DNA of 64,000 nucleotides from Owenia fusiformis. Its lineage: Eukaryota > Annelida > Polychaeta > Sabellida > Oweniidae. Under the pieces are notes generated by a model. That model did no database searches. It saw only the letters and a program-made list of their open reading frames with translations, and was not told where the DNA came from. The DNA is taken from positions 25,184,184-25,248,183 of the forward strand of contig CAIIXF020000012.1 of NCBI GenBank assembly GCA_903813345.2. The letters run 5' to 3'. Of this stretch, positions 1 to 13,679 are shown one piece after another (position 1 is the stretch's first letter; each line of letters begins with the position of its first letter). The position numbers and the translations under genes were made by a program.

Positions 1-668
1 AGACGTAACATTTCACGCTTGCACGGTTCGTTGAAATCGGGATAACTTTTGTAATACTGATCAGAATTTTACTAAAATTTCATATTTTATTCATTGAAAC
101 ATGTGCTTTTATGACGTCACAATTGCCTAGCGGCTACAGTTCAAATCGTCTTATATGAACGCTTTTAAGATTTTCAAAATTGTGTAAGGTTTTGAAGGCG
201 AAGGAGACAAGCAATAAGTTTACCTTTATTTAACCTTCTAATTTAGGTCTGATTTCAAAAAAAATTTAATTGCACAATATTGTCATGGCGAAATTTACAA
301 AACAATAACCGATTTCTTTATTTTTCAAATAATAAGAGAATAATTTGCTTTTAGAGACTTGAAAAAATGTAACGCATCGATTTTTTACCACAAATCCCAT
401 ACACATCAATTTTTACTAACGCCCCGAGTGGACTTCCTGACCGATTTTCAAAAATCAAAAACATTTTAGAAATATTGTCCTCGAGATCTTTTTACCAGGA
501 TTGAATAAGAATAAAGCATCTTATTTTTATGTTGACTAAACTTGACAAAATGTAACGCTTGTCGTTTTTGACGTTATAATGCTGATTGCGCCCTATACTG
601 CCCATTGTATTGTTTTGGTAATTTGACGCCATAATGTTACTCTAATTGTCCCCAGTTTCGTGCGACGT
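1..668. other. Left flank, no gene recognised
   Basis: This AT-rich stretch is not satellite and has no convincing ORF. It holds a perfect TGACGTCA palindrome (CRE-like) near 111-118 and three loosely related pieces with GTAAC/AATGTAACGC (near 5, 368 and 549). Nothing else is supportable from sequence alone. The satellite begins just after it, in reverse orientation. Confidence 0.6.
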
Positions 669-2271
669 GTAAGAGCCATATATTGAAACGTCTCACAATT
701 CAACAAAAGACTAGGTAGTACCAGCGTGACGTACGAATAGTCAGGAAATTGACATTTCGTCTAGAGCGAAATGTAAATTTGAGTTTTATGACAAATTAGA
801 TACTCATAATCTCACGAATAGAATGACCATACAACGAGTCCTTCGAAGAGCAAATACAAAAATTATATCCCCACACGTTGCTCAAATAAGCAAACATCAT
901 ACTCCTACCAGCGTAATGTAAGACCGGTCCGAAAATTGAAATTTCGTCTAGAGCACAATGTAAATCAGAGCTTCGCGACAAATCCTACAAATTAAATACT
1001 CTTTATCTCATTAATATAATGACTAATCAACAAGTCCTTGGTCAAACTAATATAAAAATGTATCCTTAAAGATCTTGCCAGTTAGCAAATAACATGCTGC
1101 CACCAGCATTACGTACGACTGGTCTGAAAATTGACATTTCGTCTAGAGCAAAATGTAAATCAGAGCTTTATGACAAATTAGATACTAGTACTCATAATCT
1201 CACGAATAGAATGACCATACAACAAGTTCTTTGAAGAGCAAATGCAAAAATTATATCCTTACACGTTGCTCAAATAAGCAAACATCATGCTCCTACCAGC
1301 GTGACGTAAGACCGGTCCGAAAATTGACATTTCGTCTTGAGCGCAATGTAAATAGGAGCTTTGCGACAAATCCTACAAATTAGATTCTCTTTATCTCATG
1401 AATTAAATGCCCAATTAAAAAGTCCTTTGTAGGGCAAATGTAAAGATGTATCCTTAAACATCTCACTTATTAGCAAATATCCTGCTGACATTTCTTCAAG
1501 AGCGCAAACTGCCTCAGAGATTGATAAAAATTGGATATGAAATATATCACGAAGGGGGACATCAGATGTTAAATCTTTCGAAGAGCAAACGTAGCAACTT
1601 ATACTGAAACGTCTCTCTAATCAACAAAGAACGAGCTGGTATCAGCGTGCGGTACGACTAGTCAGAAAATTGACATTTCGTCTAGAGCGCAATGTAAATC
1701 AAAGCTTTATGTCGAATTACATACTCAATATCTCACGAATAGAATAACCACTCAACAAGAGCAAATGCAAAAATATATACTTCTATGTCTCTCAAACTAA
1801 CAGCCCATATGCTGCTAACTACAGGTACATGACGTAGGGCCAGTCCGAAAATAGTCATTTCGTCTAGAGCGCAATGTAAATCAAAGCTTTATGACAGATA
1901 AGATACGCAATATATTAATAGAAGGACCATTCAAAAAGTCCTTTGTAGAGCAAATGCAAAAATATATACTTTAACGTCTCCCAAACTAATAACCCACATG
2001 CTGCTACCAGCGTGACGTAAGACTGGTCCGAAAATTGACATTTCGTCTAGAGCGCAATGTAAATCAAAGCTTTATGACACATTACATACTCAATATCTCA
2101 CGAATAGAATGAGCACTCAACAAGTCCTTGGTAGAGCAAATGCAAAAATATAGACTTAAACGTCTCTCAAACTAACAACCCACATGCTGCAACCAGCGTG
2201 ACGTAAGACCGGTCCAAAAATGCAAAAATACTTTAAAGTCTCTCAAACTAACACCCAACATGCTGCTAACA
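669..2271 (-). repeat. Diverged satellite monomers, reverse orientation (left edge)
   Basis: Eight to nine degenerate monomers of the same family as the core array, all in reverse complement. The landmark GACATTTCGTCTAGAGCGC (reverse of GCGCTCTAGACGAAATGTC) recurs near 747, 927, 1130, 1320, 1490 (truncated), 1665, 1848 and 2030, at roughly 180-200 bp spacing. The divergence and the CTAGAGC variant match the diverged forward monomers at 39-43 kb better than the homogeneous core. Orientation flips at about 2,220-2,275. Confidence 0.9.
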
Positions 2272-3445
2272 ACATACGTAACGCTGGTGGCAGCATGATA
2301 TTTGTTATTTAGTGAGATGTTTCAGGATACATATTTACATTTGCCCTACCGAGGACTTGTTGATTGGTCATTCTATTCGTGAGATATTGAGTATCTAATT
2401 TGTCAAACTGGTACATGCAAGTCCTTTGCAATTTTGTGAGACGTTTGAGTATATATTTGGGAGTATGCTCTTGAATGGATTTAATGAATGATGTTCCCGT
2501 TCGTGATATATTTTATATCTAATTCGTCTTAAATCTATGATGCAGTTTGTGCTCTGGAGGAAATGTCAATTTTCGGACCAGTCGTACGTAACGCTGGTGG
2601 CAGCATGATATTTGTTATTTAGTGAGATGTTTCAGGATACATTTTTACATTTGCCCTACCGAGGACTTGTCGATTGGTCATGCTATTCGTGAGATATTGA
2701 GTATCTAATTTGTCATACAAGTCTGATTTACTTTGGGCTATGTACGGAATGTCAATTTTCTGAACAGCTGTACATCGCACTGGTAGCAGCGACATATTGT
2801 GAGACGTTTATGTATATATTTTTACGTTTGCCAAAGGAGGGATTTATCGATTGACTTCTCTGTTAGGGGGATATATAATATCCAATTCGTCTTAATCGCT
2901 TATGCAATTTGCGCTCTTGACGAAATGTCAATTTTCCAACCAGTCGTACGTCACACTGGTACATGCCAGTCCTTTGCAATTTTGTGAGACGTTTGAGTAT
3001 ATATTTTGAAGTATGCTCTTGAATGGATTTAATGAATGATGTTCCCGTTCGTGGTATATTTTATATCTAATTCGTCTTAAATCTATGATGCAGTTTGTGC
3101 TCTGGAGGAAATGTCAATTTTCGGACCAGTCGTACGTAACGCTGGTGGCAGCATGACTTTTGCTATTTAATGAGATGCTTCAAGATACATTTTTAGATTT
3201 GCCCTACCGAGGACTTGTTGATTGGTCATGCTATTCGTGAGATGTTGAGTATCTAATTTGTCATACAAGTCTAATTTACTATTGGGCTATGTACGAAATG
3301 TGAATTTTCGGACCAGCTGTACATCTCACTGGTAGCAGCGACTAGTTTGATATATTGTGAGACGTTTATGTATATATTTTTACGTTTGCCAAAGGAGGGA
3401 TGTATCGATTGACTTCTCTGTTAGGGGGATATATAATATCCAATT

Positions 3446-4557
3446 CGTTTTAAATACCTAATGCAATTTGCGCTCTTTACGAAATGTCAGTTTTCCGACC
3501 AGTCGTACGTCACACTGGTACATGCCAGTCCTTTGCAATTTTGTGAGACGTTTAAGTATATATTTTGGAGTATGCTCGTGAATGGATTTAATGAATGATG
3601 TTCCCGATCGTGATATATTTTATATCTAATTCGTCTTAAATCTATGATGCAGTTTGTGCTCTGGAGGAAATGTCAATTTTGGACCAGTCGTACGTTACGC
3701 TGGTGGCAGTATGATATTTGTTATTTAGTGAGATGTTTCAGGATACATTTTTACATTTGTTCTACCGAGGACTTGTTGATTGGTCATTCTACTCGTGAGA
3801 TATTGAGTATCTAATTCGCTATACAAGTCTGATTTACTTTGGGCTATGTACGGATCTCAATTTTCGGACCAGCTGTACATCGCACTAGTAGGAGGGACTA
3901 GTTTGATATATTGTGAGACGTTTATGTATATATTTTTACGTTTGCCAAAGGAGGGATGTATCGATTGACTTCTCTGTTAGGGGGATATATAATATCCAAT
4001 TCGTTTTAAATACCTAATGCAATTTGCGCTCTTTACGAAATGTCAGTTTTCCGACCAGTCGTACGTCACACTGGTACATGCCAGTCCTTTGCAATTTTGT
4101 GAGACGTTTAAGTATATATTTTGGAGTATGCTCGTGAATGGATTTAATGAATGATGTTCCCGATCGTGATATATTTTATATCTAATTCGTCTTAAATCTA
4201 TGATGCAGTTTGTGCTCTGGAGGAAATGTCAATTTTGGACCAGTCGTACGTTACGCTGGTGGCAGTATGATATTTGTTATTTAGTGAGATGTTTCAGGAT
4301 ACATTTTTACATTTGTTCTACCGAGGACTTGTTGATTGGTCATTCTACTCGTGAGATATTGAGTATCTAATTCGCTATACAAGTCTGATTTACTTTGGGA
4401 TATGTACGGATCTCAATTTTCGGACCAGCTGTACATCGCACTAGTAGGAGGGACTAGTTTGATATATTGTGAGACGTTTATGTATATATTTTTACGTTTG
4501 CCAAAGGAGGGATGTATCGATTGACTTCTCTGTTAGGGGGATATATAATATCCAATT
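3446..4557 (+). repeat. Tandem duplicate of one trimer (556-bp period)
   Basis: The stretches 3,446-4,001 and 4,002-4,557 are almost identical. Both carry the private variants CGTTTTAAATACC, GCTCTTTACGAAATG, CCCGATCGTG and GGATCTCAATTTTCGG. A single-base difference is visible (GGGCTATG against GGGATATG). The same variant trimer reappears near 24.2, 28.5 and 35.0 kb. Confidence 0.9.
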
Positions 4558-6775
4558 CGTCTTAAATCGCTTATGCAATTTGCGCTCTTGACAAAATGTC
4601 AATTTTCCGACCAGTCGTACGTCACGCTGGTACATGCCAGTCCTTTGCAATTTTGTGAGACGTTTAAGTAAATATTTTGAAGTATGCTCTTGAATGGATT
4701 TAATGAATGATGTCCCGTTCGTGATATATTTTATATCTAATTCGTCTTAAATCTATGATGCAGTTTGTGCTCTGGAGGAAATGTCAATTTTCGGACCAGT
4801 CGTACGTAATGCTGGTGGCAGCATGATATTTGTTATTTAGTTAGATGCTTCAGGATACATTTTTACATTTGCCCTACCGAGGACTTGTTGATTGGTCATT
4901 CTATTCGTGACATATTGAGTATCTAATTTGTCATACAAATCTGATTTACTTTGGGTTATGTACGAAATGTCAATTTTCGGACCAGCTGGACATCGCACTG
5001 GTAGCAGCGATTAGTTTGATATATTGTGACACGTTTATGTATATATTTTTACGTTTGCCAAAGGAGGGATGTATCGATTGACTTCTCTGTTAGGGGGATA
5101 TATAATATCCAATTCGTCTTAAATCGCTTATGCAATTTGCTCTCTTGACGAAATGTCAATTTTCAGACCAGTCGTACGTCACACTGGTACATGCCAGTCC
5201 TTTGCAATTTTGTGAGACGTTTAAGTATATATTTTGGAGTATGCTCGTGAATGGATTTAATGAATGATGTTCCCGATCGTGATATATTTTATATCTAATT
5301 CGTATTAAATCTATGATGCAGTTTGGGCTCTGGAGGAAATGTCAATTTTCGGACAAGTCGTACGTAACGCTGGTGGCAACATGATATTTGTTATTTAGTG
5401 AGATGTTTCAGGATACATTTTTACATTTGCCCTATCGAGGACTTGTTGATTGGTCATTCTATTCGTGAGATATTGAGTATCTAATTTGTCATACAAGTCT
5501 GATTTACTTTGGGCTATGTACGGAATGTCAATTTTCTGACCAGCTGTACATCGCACTGGTAGCAGCGACTAATTTGATATATTGTGAGACGTTTATGTAT
5601 ATATTTTTACGTTTGCCAAATGAGGGATGTATCGATTGACTTCTCTGTTAGGGGGATATGTAATATCCAATTCGTCTTAAATCGCTTATGCAATTTGCGC
5701 TCTTGACGAAATGTCAATTTTCCGACCAGTCGTAAGTCACACTGGTACATGCCAGTCCTTTGCAATTTTGTGAGACGTTTGAGTATATATTTTGAAGTAT
5801 GCTCTTGAATGGATTTAATGAATGATGTTCCCGTTCGTGATATATTTTATATCTAATTCGTCTTAAATCTATGATGCAGTTTGGGCACTGGAGGAAATAT
5901 CAATTTTCGGACCAGTCGTACGTAACGCTGGTGGCAGCATGATATTTGTTATTTAATGAGATGTTTCAGGATACATTTTTACATTTGCTCTACCGAGGAC
6001 TTGTTGATTGGTCATGCTATTCGTGAGATATTGAGTATCTAATTTGTCATACAAGTCTGATTTACTTTGGGCTATGCACGGAATGTCAATTTTCTGAACA
6101 GCTGTACATCGCACTGGTAGCAACGACATATTGTGAGAAGTTTATGTATATATTTTTACGTTTGCCAACGGAGGGATTTATCGATTGACTTCTCTGTTAG
6201 GGGGATATATAATATCCAATTCGTCTTAATCGCTAATGCAATTTGCGCTCTTGACAAAATGTCAATTTTCCAACCAGTCGTACGTCACACTGGTACATGC
6301 CAGTCCTTTGCAATTTTGTGAGACGTTTCAGTATATATTTTGAAGTATGCTCTTGAATGAATTTAATGAATGATGTTCCCGTTCGTGATATATTTTATAT
6401 CCAATTCGTCTTAAATCTATGATGCAGTTTGTGTTCTGGAGGAAACGTCAATTTTCGGACCAGTCGTACGTAACGCTGGTGGCAGCATGATATTTGCTAT
6501 TTAGTGAGATGTTTCGGGATACATTTTTACATTTGCTCTACCGAGGACTTGTTGATTGGTCATTCTACTCGTGAGATATTGAGTATCTAATTTGTCATAC
6601 AAGTCTGATTTACTTGGGGCCATGTACGGAATGTCAATTTTCGGACCAGCTGTACATCGCACTGGTAGCAGCGACTAGTTTGATATATTGTGAGACGTTA
6701 ATGTATATAATTTTACGTTTGCTAATTGAGGGATGTATCGATTGACTTCTCTGTTAGGGGGATATATAATATCCT
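4556..6775 (+). repeat. 2.2-kb satellite block, copy 1 (partner at +4,034)
   Basis: Matches 8,590-10,809 at a constant offset of 4,034. Shared private variants include GTAAATATTTTGA, TGATGTCCCGTTCG, GTGAGAAGTTTATG and GCTAATTGAGGG. The match ends near 6,775 (CTTTTCGTC here, CAATTCGTC in the partner). Confidence 0.88.
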
Positions 6776-8589
6776 TTTCGTCTTAAATCTCTTATGCAAT
6801 TTGCGCTCTTGACGAAATGTCAATTTTCCGACCAGTCGTACATCACACTGGTACATGCCAGTCCTTTGCAATTTTTGAGACGTTTCAGTATATATTTTGG
6901 AGTATGCTCTTGAATGGATTTATTGAATGATTTTCCCGTTCGTGATATATTTTATATCTAATTCGTCTTAAATCTATGATGCAGTTTGTGCTCTGGAGGA
7001 AACGTCAATTTTCGGACCAGTCGTACGTTACGCTGGTGGCAGTATGATATTTGTTATTTAGTGAGATGTTTCAGGATACATTTTTACATTTGCCCTACCG
7101 AGGACTTGTTGATTGGTCATTTTATTCGTGAGATATTGAGTATCTAATTTGTCATACAAGTTTGATTTACTTTGGGCTATGTACGGAATGTCAATTTTCG
7201 GACCAGCTGTACATCGCACTGGTAGCAGTGACTAGTTTGATATATTGTGAGACGTTTATGTATATATTTTTACGTTTGTCAAATAAGGGATGTATCGATT
7301 GACTTCTCTGTTAGGGGGATATATAATATCCAATTCGTCTTAAATACCTAATGCAATTTGCGCTCTTGACGAAATGACAATTTTCCGACCAGTCGTACGT
7401 CACACTGGTACATGCCAGTCCTTTGCAATTTTGTGAGGCGTTTAAGTATATATTTTGGAGTGTGCTCTTGTATGGATTTATTGAATGATGTTCCCGTTCG
7501 TGATATATTTTATATCTAATTCGTCTTAAGTCTTTGATGCAGTTAGTGCTCTGGAGGAAATGTCAATTTCAGACCAGTCGTACGTAACGCTGGTGGCAGC
7601 ATGATATTTGTTATTTAGTGAGATGTTTCAGGATACATTTTTACATTTGCCCTACCGAGAACTTGTTGGTTATTCTATTCGTGAGATATTGAGTATCTAA
7701 TTTTTCGGACCAGCTGTACATCGCACTGGTAGCCGTGACTAGTTTGATATATTGTGAGACGTTTATGTATATATTTTTACGTTTGCCAAAGGAGGGATGT
7801 ATCGATTGACTTCTCTGTTAGGGGGATAAAGAATATCCAATTCGTCTTAAATCGCTTATATGCAATTTGCGCTCTTGACGAAATGTCAATTTTCCAACCA
7901 GTCGTACGTCACACTGGTACATGCCAGTCCTTTGCAATTTTGTGAGACGTTTCAGTATATACTTTGGAGTATGCTCTTGAATGGAATTAATGAATGATGT
8001 TCCCGTTCGTGATATATTTTATATCTAATTCGTCTTAAATCTATGATGCAGTTTGTGCTCTGGAGGAAATGTCAATTTTCGGACCAGTCGTACGTAACGC
8101 TGGTGGCAGCATGATATTTGTTATTTAGTGAGATGTTTCAGAATACTTTCTTTTACATTTGCCCTACCGAGGACTTGTTGATTGGTCATTCTGTTCGTGA
8201 GATATTGAGTATCTAATTTGTCATACAAGTCTGATTTACTTTGGGCTATGTACGGAATGTCAATTTTCGGACCAGCTGTACATCGCACTGGTAGCAGTGA
8301 CTAGTTTGATATATTGTGAGACGTTTATGTATATATTTTTACGTTTGTCAAATAAGGGATGTATCGATTGACTTCTCTGTTAGGGGGATATATAATATCC
8401 AATTCGTCTTAAATACCCAATGCAATTTTGCACTCTTGACGAAATGTCAATTTTCCGACCAGTCATACGTCACACTGGTACATGCCAGTCCTTTGCAATT
8501 TTGTGAGACGTTTGAGTATATATTTTGAAGTATGCTCCTGAATGGATTTAATGAATGATGTTCCCGTTCGTGATATATTTTATATCCAA

Positions 8590-10809
8590 TTCGTCTTAAA
8601 TCGCTTATGCAATTTGCGCTCTTGACAAAATGTCAATTTTCCGACCAGTCGTACGTCACGCTGGTACATGTCAGTCCTTTGCAATTTTGTGAGACGTTTA
8701 AGTAAATATTTTGAAGTATGCTCTTGAATGGATTTAATGAATGATGTCCCGTTCGTGATATATTTTATATCTAATTCGTCTTAAATCTATGATGCAGTTT
8801 GTGCTCTGGAGGAAATGTCAATTTTCGGACCAGTCGTACGTAATGCTGGTGGCAGCATGATATTTGTTATTTAGTTAGATGCTTCAGGATACATTTTTCC
8901 ATTTGCCCTACCGAGGACTTGTTGATTGGTCATTCTATTCGTGACATATTGAGTATCTAATTTGTCATACAAATCTGATTTACTTTGGGTTATGTACGAA
9001 ATGTCAATTTTCGGACCAGCTGGACATCGCACTGGTAGCAGCGATTAGTTTGATATATTGTGAGACGTTTATGTATATATTTTTACGTTTGCCAAAGGAG
9101 GGATGTATCGATTGACTTCTCTGTTAGGGGGATATATAATATCCAATTCGTCTTAAATCGCTTATGCAATTTGCTCTCTTGACGAAATGTCAATTTTCAG
9201 ACCAGTCGTACGTCACACTGGTACATGCCAGTCCTTTGCAATTTTGTGAGACGTTTAAGTATATACTTTGGAGTATGCTCGTGAATGGATTTAATGAATG
9301 ATGTTCCCGATCGTGATATATTTTATATCTAATTCGTATTAAATCTATGATGCAGTTTGTGCTCTGGAGGAAATGTCAATTTTCGGACAAGTCGTACGTA
9401 ACGCTGGTGGCAGCATGATATTTGTTATTTAGTGAGATGTTTCAGGATACATTTTTACATTTGCCCTATAGAGGACTTGTTGATCGGTCATTCTATTCGT
9501 GAGATATTGAGTAACTAATTTGTCATACAAGTCTGATTTACTTTGGGCTATGTACGGAATGTCAATTTTCGGACCAGCTGTACATCGCACTGGTAGCAGC
9601 GACTAATTTGATATAATGTGAGACGTTTATGTATATATTTATACGTTTGCCAAATGAGGGATGTATCGATTGACTTCTCTGTTAGGGGGATATGTAATAT
9701 CCAATTCGTCTTAAATCGCTTATGCAATTTGCGCTCTTGACGAAATGTCAATTTTCCGACCAGTCGTAAGTCACACTGGTACATGCCAGTCCTTTGCAAT
9801 TTTGTGAGACGTTTAAGTATATATTTTGGAGTATGCTCGTGAATGGATTTAATGAATGATGTTCCCGTTCGTGATATATTTTATATCTAATTCGTCTTAA
9901 ATCTATGATGCAGTTTGGGCACTGGAGGAAATATCAATTTTCGGACCAGTCGTACGTAACGCTGGTGGCAGCATGATATTTGTTATTTAATGAGATGTTT
10001 CAGGATACATTTTTACATTTGCTCTACCGAGGACTTGTTGATTGGTCATGCTATTCGTGAGATATTGAGTATCTAATTTGTCATACAAGTCTGATTTACT
10101 TTGGGCTATGCACGGAATGTCAATTTTCTGAACAGCTGTACATCGCACTGGTAGCAACGACATATTGTGAGAAGTTTATGTATATATTTTTACGTTTGCC
10201 AACGGAGGGATTTATCGATTGACTTCTCTGTTAGGGGGATATATAATATCCAATTCGTCTTAATCGCTTATGCAATTTGCGCTCTTGACAAAATGTTAAT
10301 TTTCCAACCAGTCGTACGTCACACTGGTACATGCCAGTCCTTTGCAATTTTGTGAGACGTTTCAGTATATATTTTGAAGTATGCTCTTGAATGAATTTAA
10401 TGAATGATGTTCCCGTTCGTGATATATTTTATATCTAATTCGTCTTAAATCTATGATGCAGTTTGTGTTCTGGAGGAAACGTCAATTTTCGGACCAGTCG
10501 TACGTAACGCTGGTGGCAGCATGATATTTGCTATTTAGTGAGATGTTTCGGGATACATTTTTACATTTGCTCTACCGAGGACTTGTTGATTGGTCATTCT
10601 ACTCGTGAGATATTGAGTATCTAATTTGTCATACAAGTCTGATTTACTTGGGGCCATGTACGGAATGTCAATTTTCGGACCAGCTGTACATCGCACTGGT
10701 AGCAGCGACTAGTTTGATATATTGTGAGACGTTTATGTATATAATTTTACGTTTGCTAATTGAGGGATGTATCGATTGACTTCTCTGTTAGGGGGATATA
10801 TAATATCCA
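8590..10809 (+). repeat. 2.2-kb satellite block, copy 2
   Basis: Copy of 4,556-6,775. Its left boundary is an out-of-register join near 8,586: a C monomer tail (CGTTCGTGATATATTTTATATC) runs into a B tail (CAATTCGTCTTAAATCGC), so C is followed directly by another C and the A-B-C rhythm is broken. Confidence 0.86.
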
Positions 10810-12940
10810 ATTCGTCTTAAATACCCAATGCAATTTTGCACTCTTGACGAAATGTCAATTTTCCGACCAGTCATACGTCACACTGGTACATGCCAGTCCT
10901 TTGCAATTTTGTGAGACGTGTAAGTATATATTTTGGAGTATGCTCTTGAATGGATTTAATGAATGATGTTCCCGTTCGTGATATATTTTATATCTAATTA
11001 GTCTTAAATCTATGATGCAGTTTGTGCTCTGGAGAAAATGTCAATTTTCGGACCAGTCGTACGTAACGCTGGTAGCAGCATGACATTTGCTATTTAGTGA
11101 GATGTTTCAGGATACATTTTTACATTTGTTCTTCCGAGGACTTGTTGATTGGTCATTCTACTCGTGAGATATTGAGTATCTAATTTGTCATACAAGTCTG
11201 ATTTACTTGGGGCCATGTACGGAATGTCAATTTTCGGACCAGCTGTACATCGCACTGGTAGCAGCGACTAGTTTGATATATTGTGAGACGTTTATGTATA
11301 TATTTTTACGTTTGCCAAATGAGGGATGTATCGATTGACTTCTCTGTTAGGGGGATATATAATATCCAATTCGTCTTAAATACCCAATGCAATTTTGCAC
11401 TCTTGACGAAATGTCGATTTTCCGACCAGTCGTACGTCACACTGGTACATGCCAGTCCTTTGCAATTTTGTGAGACGTTTAAGTATATATTTTGGAGTAT
11501 GCTCTTGAATGGATTTAATGAATGATGTTCCCGTTCGTGATATATTTTATATCTAATTCGTCTTAAATCTATGATGCAGTTTGTGCTCTGGAGGAAATGT
11601 CAATTTTCGGACCAGTCGTACGTAACGCTGGTGGCAGCATGATATTTGTTAATTAGTGAGATGTTTCAAGATACATTTTTACATTTGCCCTACCGAGGAC
11701 TTGTTGATTGGTCATTCTATTATGGAGATATTGAGTATCCAATTCGTCATACAAGTCTGATTTACTTTTGGCTATGTACGGATGGTCAATTTTCGGACCA
11801 GCTGTACATCGCACTTGTAGCAGCTACTAGTTTGATATATTGTGAGACGTTTATGTATTTATTTTTACGTTTGCCAAAGGAGGGATGTATCGATTGACTA
11901 CTCTGTTAGGGGGATATATATTATCCAATTCGTCTTAAATCGCTTATGCAATTTGCGCTCTTGACGAAATGTCAATTTTCCGACCAGTCGTACGTCACAC
12001 TGGTACATGTCAGTCCTTTGCAATTTTGTGAGACGTTTAAGTATAAATTTTAGAGTATGCTCTTGAATGGATTTAATGAATGATGTGTCCGTTCGTGATA
12101 TATTCTATATCTAATTCGTCTTAAATCTATGATGCAGTTTGTGCTCTGGAGGAAATGTCAATTTCGGACCAGTCGTACGTAACGCTGATGGCAGCATGAC
12201 ATTTGCTATTTAGTGAGATGTTTTGGGATACATTTTTACATTTGCCCTATCGAGGACTTGTTGATTGGTGATTCTATTCTGGAGATATTGAGTATCCAAT
12301 TCGTCATACAAGTCTGATTTACTTTTGGCTATGTACGGAATGTCACTATTCGGACCAGCTGTACATCGCACTTGTAGCAGCGACTAGTTTGATATATTGT
12401 GAGACGTTTATGTATATATTTTTACGTTTGCCAAAGGAGGGATGTATCGATTGACTACTCTGTTAGGGGGATATATATTATCCAATTCGTCTTAAATCGC
12501 TTATACAATTTGCGCTCTTGACGAAATGTCAGTTTTCCGACCATTCGTACGTCTCACTGGTACAGGCAAGTGCTTTGCAATTTTGTGAGACGTTTTGTGA
12601 GATATTTTGGAGAATGCTCTTGAATGGATTTAATAAATGATGTGTCCGTTCGTGATATATTCTATATCTAATTCGTCTTAAATCTATGATGCAGTTTGTG
12701 CTTTGGAGGAAATGTCAATTTTCGGACCAGTCGTACGTAACGCTGGTGGCAGCATGATATTTGTTATTTTGTGAGTTGTTTCAGGATACATTTTTACATT
12801 TGCCCTACCGAGGACTTGTTGATTGGTCATTCTATTCGTGAGATATAAGTATCTAATTTGTCATACAAGTATGATTTACTTTTGGGCTATGTACGGAATG
12901 TCAATTTTCGGACCAGCTGTACATTGCGCTAGTAGCAGCG
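10800..12940 (+). repeat. Satellite block repeated at about +10,600, copy 1
   Basis: Matches about 21,400-23,540. The 83-codon open variant of A-B sits at 11,646 here and at 22,245 there (offset 10,599). Other shared variants are CTATTATGGAGATATTGAG, GGGATACA after GATGTTTT, and GTGAGATATTTTGGAGAATG. Confidence 0.82.
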
Positions 12941-13679
12941 ACTACTGTGATATATTGTGAGACGTTTACGTATATATTTTAACGTTTGCCAAAGGAGGGA
13001 TGTATCGATTGACTTCTCTGTTAGGGGGATATATATAACATCCAATTCGTCTTAAATCGCTTATGCAATTTGCGCTCTTGACGAAATGTCAATTTTCCGA
13101 CCAGTCGTACGTCACACTGGTACATGCCAGTCCTTTGCAATTTTGTGAGACGTTTAAGTATATATTTTGGAGTATGCTCTTGAATGGATTTAATGAATGA
13201 TGTTCCCGTTCGTGATATATTTTATATCTAATTCGTCTTAAATCTATGATGCAGTTTGTGCTCTGGAGGAAATGTCAATTTTCGGACCAGTCGTACGTTA
13301 CGCTGGTGGCAGTATGATATTTGTTATTTAGTTTGATATTTCAGGATACATTTTTACATTTGCCCTACCGAAGACTTGTTGATTGGTCATTCTATTCGTG
13401 AGATATTGAGTATCTAATTTGTCATACAAGTCTGATTTACTTTGGGCTATGTAGGGAATGTCAATTTTCGGTCCAGCTGTACATCGCACTGGTAGCAACG
13501 ACTAGTTTGATATATTGTGAGACGTTTATGTATATGTTTTTACGTTTGCCAAAGGAGGGATGTATCGATTGACTTCACTGTTAGGGGGATATATAATATC
13601 CAATTCGTCTTAAATCGCTTATGCAATTTGCGCTCTTGACAAAATGTCAATTTTCCGACCAGTCGTACGTCACACTGGT

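Noticed and set aside
111-118. TGACGTCA palindrome as a promoter
   Set aside because: A single CRE-like word without TATA, CCAAT or a following exon is not enough. The 47.8-kb cluster is stronger.
2799-11897. Repeated 60-83 codon ORFs starting MRRLCIYFYVCQ or MLISEMFQ on the plus strand
   Set aside because: They are translations of satellite monomers. The same frame recurs wherever a given variant recurs, has no initiation context or conserved-protein signature, and is broken by stops in most copies.
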